Shown here piece after piece: positions 16,549 to 22,868 of a stretch of DNA of 36,751 bases; the first letter of the stretch is position 1; each line of letters opens with the position of its first letter. The translations under genes and the position numbers were made by a program. The stretch is taken from NCBI GenBank assembly GCA_018970025.1, contig JAGWXF010000026.1:1-36751 (forward strand), read 5' to 3'. This DNA is from Actinomycetales bacterium (GTDB taxonomy: Bacteria; Actinomycetota; Actinomycetes; S36-B12). Below the pieces are notes generated by a model, which worked only from the letters and a program-made list of their open reading frames with translations, was not told the origin of the DNA and did not search any database.

Positions 16549-17721
16549 CTAGAACTCGATCGCGTAGCGCGGACGGAAGGGCGTGCGCGTGACGGCGACC
16601 CGGGCAATCCGGTCGACACGGTAGGACCTCAGCTCACCTCGGTCGTTGACGACGAACAGGACGAGGTGGCCTTCACGGGTTCGCCGGAACGAGTACGGCT
16701 CCACAAGTCGCACTCCGTGCCTTCCCTCCTCGGGGCGATAGTCGATCTCGACCTTGAGCCGGTTGGCGCCGGCCAACCGAATCATCTCCATCGGCGCTTC
16801 TGTCCCCCATGACACCATCGAACGCGGAGCCGTCCACGTTTCGTCCAAAGGGCCCTGCGCCGCTCGGGCGAGGGTCGGCAGCACCGAGGTTCCCTCAAGC
16901 CATCCGAAGACGTCGTCGAGGGCTTCCCAGAAGTGCTCGAACGGCGGCAGGCTAGGAAGTTGATGGTTGAGCATGTTGGACCACTCCGCCTCGACCTCAT
17001 CCCGGAATGGGGTGCTGCGGGTCGAGTCGATCGTCGGGTAGTCGATCCCAACGAAGTCGCACTTCGCGGCAAGCGACGACCGGACCTCTGACGCGCGTCC
17101 GAGCAAGTCCGGGTGCCGGAACAGGAACACCACGTCGTACAGGTCCCGGGGACGGCAGCGCTGCGCGAGGGCGCGCATCTTCTCCGCCATCAGGTCCACG
17201 ATCGAGTAGCACGCCACGGCGGCTCGCCAGTTGGCTGCGTCGGTGTAGGGGTGCAGGACGCGTCGCAGTATGGGCCTGCCAGGCACGAGTTCGTCCGACG
17301 TGGCGTCGACCTTCAGCTTCGGCAGGGTCGGCGGGTTCGTCGGTCCCCGGTAGGCGATCTTGCCCATGATCGTCGCGTTGCCGCGAGTATTGCGCGCGGC
17401 GCGGAACGATGATGCGTCGATGACGAGCTCCAGGCCGGCACTGTCCCGGACCCAGTCGGCAACACGAGTGAAAGCCGCCCCGACGTCGCCCGGCTCAGCG
17501 GGCCCACCTTCGATGACCGTGAAGTCGAGGTCCTCGGAGAATCGGTAGGTCTCGTAGTAGCACTTGCGCAGCGACGTTCCGCCCTTGAAGACCCAGGTGC
17601 TCAGCGCGGGTTCGTCACCGATGCCGGCGAGGACCCAGCCCAGAGCCCAGTCCTTCTCTATGACGTGGGTCGTCAGTCCCCACTCGGCGCTGAGCGCCTG
17701 CAACTCCCGGACCGTGATCAC
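16549..17721 (-). CDS. AbiEii-type nucleotidyltransferase toxin with WYL-like C-terminus
   Basis: This 390-residue protein is the toxin of an AbiE (type IV) toxin-antitoxin pair. The DNA-polymerase-beta-like core is intact: VIEKDW (20-25), KGGTSLRK (46-53), RFSEDLDF with Asp64/Asp66, KLKVDAT with Asp139, and EKMRAL ... RPRDLYD (180-196). AbiEii proteins usually end near 300 residues. Here about 80 more follow, with a pattern like a WYL domain: IDYRPEEG, VRLVEPYSFRRT, LRSYRVDRIARV and TPFRPRY. The start is GTG at 17721, overlapping the antitoxin stop as GTGA; the open frame extends 45 bp further without support. Family AbiEii toxins block growth by modifying RNA; the WYL assignment is my reading by eye. 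Confidence 0.85.
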   Translation of the reverse strand: MITVRELQALSAEWGLTTHVIEKDWALGWVLAGIGDEPALSTWVFKGGTSLRKCYYETYRFSEDLDFTVIEGGPAEPGDVGAAFTRVADWVRDSAGLELVIDASSFRAARNTRGNATIMGKIAYRGPTNPPTLPKLKVDATSDELVPGRPILRRVLHPYTDAANWRAAVACYSIVDLMAEKMRALAQRCRPRDLYDVVFLFRHPDLLGRASEVRSSLAAKCDFVGIDYPTIDSTRSTPFRDEVEAEWSNMLNHQLPSLPPFEHFWEALDDVFGWLEGTSVLPTLARAAQGPLDETWTAPRSMVSWGTEAPMEMIRLAGANRLKVEIDYRPEEGRHGVRLVEPYSFRRTREGHLVLFVVNDRGELRSYRVDRIARVAVTRTPFRPRYAIEF

Positions 17722-18518
17722 GACGGCTCCACGGGTAGAAGGCGCACGTTCTGCACAATCCGCCACCGCGTCGAACGCGGTCCGTCAGGCGGCTGCGTGG
17801 GATCGAGCAACGGGTACCCCTGCGACAGGCGTGTCGCGCACCTGTTGATCAGGTCTTCGTGTCCGCCGAGGTGCTCCGCGAGAAGTCCGAGCCGCTTGAA
17901 CACGGTCCGATTTCCCACCCGGTCGGCATAGTCGATCAGCGTGAGCGGGTCCTGGTCATCGAGGTATGCGCCCAGGAGCTCTGCGACCAGCCGAATGCCG
18001 CCGCCCAGTCTCGGGTTGTCAAGGACGTCCACGATCGTACGAGCACGGTCGGCGATCGCGATCCGTCGCCCGTCGCGCCACTCCACCGCCATGCCCCACC
18101 GCAGATCTTCCCCGGCCACGTGAGCCAGCAGATAGTCATGATCCAGGAGCCGCTGCTCCGACGCACGCACCGTCCCGGACGTCCGGATGACTGTCGTGCG
18201 AAAGGTCTGCTCGGTCAGCGCCCAGTGGTTGGCGCTCGTCCACCCCGTTGCGTAGCACGGCCCCCACACCGCATCCGCGAGCATCAGCGGATCAGCACTC
18301 CAGGAGCCGGGGTCGACCGCTTCGACCGGGACCGGGATGTACAGGTCGCGCCGCACCCGACGGAGCCATCCCTGCTTCGCCCAGCGCGCAAGACGGCCGG
18401 CCGCCTCAGGCCGGTCCACGCCCAACGCCGCTGCCGCGTCCGACACCGTGACCAGCGTCCGCCCCAGCGCGATGACGCGAGCCAACTGCGCCCGTGAGTC
18501 CCCGGAGATTCCAGCCAT
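17718..18518 (-). CDS. AbiEi-type antitoxin / autorepressor
   Basis: This 266-residue protein is the antitoxin partner, read first and overlapping the toxin by 4 bp. The N-terminal 80 residues form a winged helix (VTVSDAAAALGVDRPEAAGRLARWAKQGWL then RRVRRDLYIPVP), the usual DNA-binding part of AbiEi. The rest has the family's WGPCYATGWTSANHWALTEQ and ADRARTIVDVLDNP segments. AbiEi proteins neutralise AbiEii and repress their own promoter. The ATG has no ribosome site, but TAGCGT lies about 6 nt upstream, so a leaderless transcript is plausible. Two inverted repeats overlap or precede this promoter. Confidence 0.87.
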   Translation of the reverse strand: MAGISGDSRAQLARVIALGRTLVTVSDAAAALGVDRPEAAGRLARWAKQGWLRRVRRDLYIPVPVEAVDPGSWSADPLMLADAVWGPCYATGWTSANHWALTEQTFRTTVIRTSGTVRASEQRLLDHDYLLAHVAGEDLRWGMAVEWRDGRRIAIADRARTIVDVLDNPRLGGGIRLVAELLGAYLDDQDPLTLIDYADRVGNRTVFKRLGLLAEHLGGHEDLINRCATRLSQGYPLLDPTQPPDGPRSTRWRIVQNVRLLPVEPS

Positions 18519-18521
18519 TCG

Positions 18522-18540
18522 ATAACGCTACTACAGTTAT
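18522..18540. promoter_or_regulatory. Inverted repeat ATAAC-N9-GTTAT at abiE promoter
   Basis: It lies 4-22 bp upstream of the antitoxin ATG and overlaps the candidate -10. AbiEi proteins are known to repress their operon by binding paired inverted repeats, which fits this site and the one at 18556. Confidence 0.45.
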
Positions 18541-18555
18541 TGACTTCCAAAGTAA

Positions 18556-18568
18556 ATAGCCGCGCTAT
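18556..18568. promoter_or_regulatory. Inverted repeat ATAGC-cgc-GCTAT
   Basis: A perfect 5-bp dyad 38-50 bp upstream of the antitoxin ATG, in the only AT-rich stretch of this gap. It may be the second operator of the AbiE pair; the arm sequence is not the same as in the first repeat, which lowers confidence. Confidence 0.35.
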
Positions 18569-18612
18569 CACTGTCATTTCATCCGCTGGCCTGCCTGAGG
18601 AATGGTCAAGAC

Positions 18613-18810
18613 GGGACCTTCAGGATTTTGGTGTGACTGGCTTCGTCTGACGCCCTGGGTGTGGAGCCTGGCGGGAGGGAAGCCGGATGAGCACTGGATC
18701 TATGAACGAGGCTGCGCAACCGGGGTTGACTGACCTGCGGATCGCCGTGCAGCTGGCTCGTGAAGGCCAAGGCCGATGGGGTTGCACCTGACCGGGCCCC
18801 CCGGATGAGG
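18613..18810 (+). mobile_element. Remnant of IS256-family (mutator) element, left end
   Basis: GACCTTCAGGATTTTGGTGT at 18615-18634 resembles a mutator-type IS end. At 18687 an ATG opens a frame beginning MSTGSMNEAAQPGLTDL that ends after 34 codons. In shifted frames the continuation reads KAKADGVA and then, after loss of a base, LTGPPG, which matches the conserved transposase N-terminus (AKADGV-LTGPGGL). After that the similarity stops and the GS-like gene's 3' end begins. No transposase catalytic region and no right end are present, so this is a dead scar between the AbiE island and the catabolic genes. Identified from memory of the family. Confidence 0.55.
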
Positions 18811-18822
18811 CGACGGTCGTGG

Positions 18823-20223
18823 TCAGAAGTCCTGCAGGTACTCCTCGATCTCCCAGGCGGTGACGGACCTGGTCGATGGGTCGGTGACCTCGTCGGTGTA
18901 GCGCTTGACCTCGTCGCGCTTGAGTGCGGTAAAGCAGTCGATGAAGTTGCCTGGCAGGGTGTCGCGAAGCACCGTGTCTGCCTCCAGCGCACTGAGGGCA
19001 TCGGCCAGGGTCATCGGCAGGATGACCGATGCCTCGTCCTGGTAGGCCCAGCCCTCGGCTGCCGGCGGAGCGGTCATCTGCTGGCGGATTCCGTCCAGTG
19101 CCGCAGCCAGGATGGCAGCGATCACGATGTAGGGGTTCGCGGCCCCGTCGCCGATCCGCATCTCCAGCCGGGTGCCCTGGCCCCGCTCCGGGGGGACGCG
19201 CACCATGGTCGAGCGATTGTCGTAGCCCCAGTTGGCGCGGTAGGGGGCCAGGGTGTCCGGCCCGAGCCGCTTGTAGGCATTGATGGTCGGGTTGGTGAAC
19301 GCCGCGATGGCGGGGGCGTGCGCGATCACGCCGGCGATCATCTGCAGGGCGACAGGCGAGAGCTGGCCGTCCGGCATGCCCATCAGGTTGCGTCCGCTGG
19401 CATCGTTCACCGAGAAGTGCAGGTGGAAGCCACTGCCGCCCTCGTCGTCCCAGGGCTTGCCCATGAAGGTGCCCATGATCCCGCGCGTGGCACTGACGTC
19501 CTTCACCGCAGTCTTCAGCAGGAAGGTGCGATCGGCCGCGTCCAGGGCATCGCTGTGCCACAGGTTGATCTCGTACTGCGACGGGCAGAACTCATGGTTG
19601 CCGGCGAAGGCGCCGATGTTGAGCCGGTCGGTCATGCGCAGCAGGTGCAGGAAGTGGTCGTCCGGGTCGACCAGGGAGCCGGTCATGTAGACGCGGCCGG
19701 TCTTGTTGATCAGGCGCTGCCAGGTGCCGTCAACCTGGTGCGCGAGGTAGAACTCCAGCTCCGGCCCGCAGATCGGGGTCAGGCCGAGGGCCGCGTAGCC
19801 CTCGAGTACGGATCGCAGGACCGAGCGCGGGGCGAAGTCACTGCGCGTGCCATCGGGGTTGTCGATGTCGGCGATCGCGTAGGCGACGCCGGGGATCCAG
19901 GGGATGGGCCGGATTGTGGTCGAATCCAGCCGGGAGACCATGTCGGGCAGTGACTCCTCGGTGTTGCCCTCGCCGAGCAGGACTCCGCCGCGGGTGGTGG
20001 TGATCCACGTCCCCTGGCAGAAGGCCGGACCATGGGCAGCCGACCGCTCCAGCTGCGAGACCAGCAGGTCCTTCGAGCGGGTGATACCGAGCAGGTCGGG
20101 GAAGATCAGCCGGACGATGTCGATGCCCTGTGCCTGCAGCCAGCCGCGCAGGTCACCGAGGCTGCCCTGGCCGCCTGAACCATGCACTGCGCCCTCCTGC
20201 TCACCCTTGCGCTGACGTGCCAT
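18823..20223 (-). CDS. Glutamine-synthetase-like gamma-glutamyl-amine ligase (2)
   Basis: This 466-residue GS-superfamily protein differs clearly from the one at 6992. Visible are the beta-grasp start IVRLIFPDLLGITRSKDLLV, the metal site GPELEFYL, CPSQYEINL, the His loop GSGFHLHFS, and the arginine motif GTRLEMRIGDGAANPYIVIAA. Residues 1-22 are a charged lead-in. GGGAG precedes the ATG. It diverges from a second GATase-like gene at 20371, repeating the ligase/hydrolase pairing seen at 7-9 kb. Gamma-glutamylation of an amine is more likely than glutamine supply, because no nitrogen-assimilation genes are nearby. The substrate may differ from that of the first ligase. Confidence 0.87.
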   Translation of the reverse strand: MARQRKGEQEGAVHGSGGQGSLGDLRGWLQAQGIDIVRLIFPDLLGITRSKDLLVSQLERSAAHGPAFCQGTWITTTRGGVLLGEGNTEESLPDMVSRLDSTTIRPIPWIPGVAYAIADIDNPDGTRSDFAPRSVLRSVLEGYAALGLTPICGPELEFYLAHQVDGTWQRLINKTGRVYMTGSLVDPDDHFLHLLRMTDRLNIGAFAGNHEFCPSQYEINLWHSDALDAADRTFLLKTAVKDVSATRGIMGTFMGKPWDDEGGSGFHLHFSVNDASGRNLMGMPDGQLSPVALQMIAGVIAHAPAIAAFTNPTINAYKRLGPDTLAPYRANWGYDNRSTMVRVPPERGQGTRLEMRIGDGAANPYIVIAAILAAALDGIRQQMTAPPAAEGWAYQDEASVILPMTLADALSALEADTVLRDTLPGNFIDCFTALKRDEVKRYTDEVTDPSTRSVTAWEIEEYLQDF

Positions 20224-20248
20224 GTGCTCCCGCCCTCTGGTCGTTGAT

Positions 20249-20273
20249 GCCGAAACTCGTTCGGCCCCGCATG
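20249..20273. promoter_or_regulatory. Dyad GCCGAA-ACTCG-TTCGGC and imperfect CGTTCGG site
   Basis: Perfect 6-bp arms at 20249-20254 and 20260-20265 in the divergent gap of the ligase (20223) and GATase (20371). Its right arm starts CGTTCGG-CC-CCGCATG (20258-20273), an imperfect match to the dyads at 1501, 1592 and 29133. The MarR gene of this operon may act here. Confidence 0.4.
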
Positions 20274-20370
20274 ATTTTCCCGATCATAGGTGTGCGCCGG
20301 GGCCATCGGGGGGAGAATGGCACACTCGTGCGACGAAGGTGCGTCCCGGGCAGACAGAAAGCGAGCCTCG

Positions 20371-21090
20371 ATGCGGGTCCTGATACTCCAGCACGATCAC
20401 CTCAGCCCGCCCGGGCCGATCGCCGAGCACTTCGCCCACCATGGCTATGCGGTCGTCGAGCAGGTGGTCGTCCCGGCCGACCGATTCGGCGAGCCGAACG
20501 TCAGCTTCGAGTTCCCCGACCCGACGCAGTTCGACGTGCTCGTGCCGATGGGGGCCCCCTGGGGTGCCTGGGATGACGAGCGCATCGGCAACTGGCTGGC
20601 CCCGGAGATCGAGTGGCTGCGCACCGCCGATCGCGAGGGCGTCCCGGTCCTGGGCATCTGCTTCGGCGGCCAGCTGCTGGCCCGGGTGCACGGCGGCTCG
20701 GTCGCCCCTGCCCCTCGTCCGGAGATCGGCTGGGCGTCGATCTGGACGCAGCGGCCCGACATCGTCAGCGCTGGCCCCTGGTTCCAGTTCCACTACGACC
20801 GCTGGACCGTCCCCCCGGGCGCCCAGGAGATCGCGCGCAACTCCCTGGCATCCCAGGCGTTCATCCTGCGACGCAACCTCGCGGTGCAGTTCCACCCCGA
20901 GCTGACTCCGGCTGGCCTGATGGGGTGGATCGAGAACAACGGACGGGCGCTCATCGAGGCTGATGGGCAGGATCCCGACGTGCTCTACCAGCACATGCTG
21001 GCAGAGCAGGAGGACGCCGCAGCCCGCGCCCGACACCTGGTGGACGCCTTCCTGGCCCAGGTGGCCAGCGGCGCCGTCGCGGGCACCTGA
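20371..21090 (+). CDS. Class I glutamine-amidotransferase-like hydrolase (2)
   Basis: This 239-residue stand-alone GATase has its nucleophile in GICFGG (Cys97) and the His175/Glu177 pair in QFHPE, so it should be catalytically competent. The start MRVLILQHDH is the normal family N-terminus. In-frame ATGs at 20290 and 20317 would add unconserved residues, although a GGGGGGAG lies close before 20317. It probably cleaves or forms a gamma-glutamyl amide with the divergent ligase, as the homologue at 8347 would with its own. The stop overlaps the MarR start by one base, coupling enzyme and regulator. Confidence 0.86.
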   Translation: MRVLILQHDHLSPPGPIAEHFAHHGYAVVEQVVVPADRFGEPNVSFEFPDPTQFDVLVPMGAPWGAWDDERIGNWLAPEIEWLRTADREGVPVLGICFGGQLLARVHGGSVAPAPRPEIGWASIWTQRPDIVSAGPWFQFHYDRWTVPPGAQEIARNSLASQAFILRRNLAVQFHPELTPAGLMGWIENNGRALIEADGQDPDVLYQHMLAEQEDAAARARHLVDAFLAQVASGAVAGT

Positions 21091-21599
21091 TGGCGGGTCC
21101 GCATACCCTCGCCGAGACCGAGCGCACGGTTGCCAGGCGACTAGCCGGCCTGCCGATCGACCACCAGTCGATGGCCGTCACCTCGAACCTGTTCCGCGCT
21201 GCCAATGCGGTGCGCAACTACATGGAGCGCGAGGTGCTCACGCCGAGCGACCTCACCTGGACGGCCTTCGTCGTGCTGTGGGTGACGTGGATCTGGGGCC
21301 CGGCGGAGACGCGGATGATCGCCAGCGAGGCAGGGATCTCGAAGGCGACGCTCAGCGGGGTGCTGAACACCCTGCAGGCCCGAGGCCTGGTCACCCGCCG
21401 CAAGGACGAGCAGGATGGCCGGCTCGTCGTCGTCGCCCTCACGCCCGCCGGCCTTCGGCTGATCAAGCGGCTCTTCCCGAAGATCAACGCCGCCGAGCAG
21501 GAGGCCTGCCGGACGCTGTCGGCCGCCGACCAGGAGCGCACGGCTGACTGCCTGCGCCGGATGGTCGAGGTCACCGGCAAGGAGCCCGCCGAGCCCTGA
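21090..21599 (+). CDS. MarR-family transcriptional regulator
   Basis: This 169-residue protein has the MarR winged helix: MIASEAGISKATLSGVLNTLQARGLV (helices 3-4, residues about 72-97), then the wing RRKDEQDGRLVVVALTPAGL. Helices on both sides would form the dimer. MarR regulators are usually repressors released by a small phenolic or acidic ligand; HpaR of homoprotocatechuate pathways is one. Translational coupling to the GATase ties it to the amine/aromatic pathway. Candidate sites are the GTTCGG-nn-CCGAAC-like dyads at 1501, 1592, 20258 and 29133, by association only. Confidence 0.92.
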   Translation: MAGPHTLAETERTVARRLAGLPIDHQSMAVTSNLFRAANAVRNYMEREVLTPSDLTWTAFVVLWVTWIWGPAETRMIASEAGISKATLSGVLNTLQARGLVTRRKDEQDGRLVVVALTPAGLRLIKRLFPKINAAEQEACRTLSAADQERTADCLRRMVEVTGKEPAEP

Positions 21600-21623
21600 T
21601 CGACCCGGGGTCTTCTCTTGCGG

Positions 21624-22817
21624 CTAGCTGCGGGCGCGCGTGCGGATCCGCAGGTCCAGGTCGACGAGCTCGTTCAGCACGTCTCCGGCGGCCCAGACCT
21701 GGTTGCGCATGCGCGTCGTCAGCGGGCGCAGGATGCCCGAGGACTGGAGGCGGTCGATGGCTGCGTACGCGACTGACGATCCACTCCCCAGCGCCCGCTC
21801 GGCATCTGCCGCGCTGAGCACCGGCCGGACAAGCACGATGTCCAGCAAAGCCGTCGGGGCGCCGCCGCGGCGTGTCCTGCCGAGTGCGGTTCGCCACTGG
21901 GCGCCGATCTCCTCGATCCGGGTTGCCGACACGGTCGACTCCTCGGCCGCAATGCGGGCGGCGCTGCTGAGCAGGCCGACGAGCGCGCCGGGCTCACCGG
22001 CCCTGTAGGCGTCGAGCGCTGCGAAGTAGTCCTCGCGCCGAGCCACAAGGGCCGACGCCAGAGGCACCACCACGGCTGACGTCGTTCCGCGGGCGCGCAG
22101 GACGGCATTGATCAAGGCCCTGCCGATGCGACCGTTGCCGTCGGTGAAGGGATGGATGGTCTCGAACTGGGCATGCGCGATCGCCGCCTGCAGCAGGCTT
22201 GGCACATCCCCTCGATTGCAGAACTGGATCAGGTCGGCCAGGAGGCCATCGAGCGTCTCCGGGGGAGGGGGGACGAGGAGGGCTCCTCGCGGGGAGGCGT
22301 CGCTGCCGCCCACCCAGTTCTGGACCTCGCGCACCCGGCCCGCATGCTGGCGCTCACCTTCCTCGTTCCGCATCAGCATCCGATGGGCCTGCAGCACATC
22401 ACTGAGCGTGATCTGACGGGATGCGGAGACCGCCGACAGCAGTCCCTCGACGGCGTGCGATGCGTCAGCCATGGCCACGGCGGATGCATTGGCCCGGCTG
22501 CCGTGCAGGGCGCGCGCGTAGTCGTCGACCGTGGCGCTGATGCCCTCGATCCGAGATGACGCCACCGACTCGGTGCGCAGCAGGAGCTCGGCCAGTGCCG
22601 AGAGGTGGTGCCCGTGGGCGTGGTCTAGGGCGGTGATGGCCGCGGTCGCCACCTCAAGACCGGCTGCGAGTTCGACGGGGATGACCATCGCGCGCTCGGC
22701 GAGCGATGCCGGAACTGCGACCTCGATCCGGTCCCGCATCCGGTCCTCTCGCGTGCCCGCCCGCTGCCGCTGGAGGAAGGGCCGAGTCTCGTACGTGACA
22801 GCGGGGAACGGGAACAC
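21624..22817 (-). CDS. Fic-domain protein with N-terminal inhibitory motif
   Basis: This 397-residue Fic protein probably AMPylates or otherwise nucleotidylates a target. The active loop HPFTDGNGRIGR (222-233) is complete with catalytic His222. The inhibitory motif S-x3-E-G is at 87-92 (SSRIEG), placing it in the class with N-terminal self-inhibition, so no separate antitoxin is needed. The last 100 residues look like a winged helix (LSAADAERALGSGSSVAYAAIDRLQSSGIL). The start at 22817 is GTG, supported by the family-like PAVTYETRPF N-terminus; ATG 22739 is an alternative. A strong inverted repeat lies just upstream, suggesting autoregulation. Confidence 0.93.
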   Translation of the reverse strand: MFPFPAVTYETRPFLQRQRAGTREDRMRDRIEVAVPASLAERAMVIPVELAAGLEVATAAITALDHAHGHHLSALAELLLRTESVASSRIEGISATVDDYARALHGSRANASAVAMADASHAVEGLLSAVSASRQITLSDVLQAHRMLMRNEEGERQHAGRVREVQNWVGGSDASPRGALLVPPPPETLDGLLADLIQFCNRGDVPSLLQAAIAHAQFETIHPFTDGNGRIGRALINAVLRARGTTSAVVVPLASALVARREDYFAALDAYRAGEPGALVGLLSSAARIAAEESTVSATRIEEIGAQWRTALGRTRRGGAPTALLDIVLVRPVLSAADAERALGSGSSVAYAAIDRLQSSGILRPLTTRMRNQVWAAGDVLNELVDLDLRIRTRARS

Positions 22818-22831
22818 GGAACAAGGCTACG

Positions 22832-22866
22832 GTTATTCCTGGTTTTGACACTTTTTCGGGAATAAC
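22832..22866. promoter_or_regulatory. Inverted repeat GTTATTCC-N19-GGAATAAC upstream of fic
   Basis: Perfect 8-bp arms, 15-49 bp before the Fic GTG and just after the stop of the LRR gene, around an AT-rich centre. Likely the operator/promoter of the Fic gene, possibly bound by its own winged helix. The 19-nt loop and lack of a T-tract make a terminator less likely. Confidence 0.45.
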
Positions 22867-22868
22867 GG

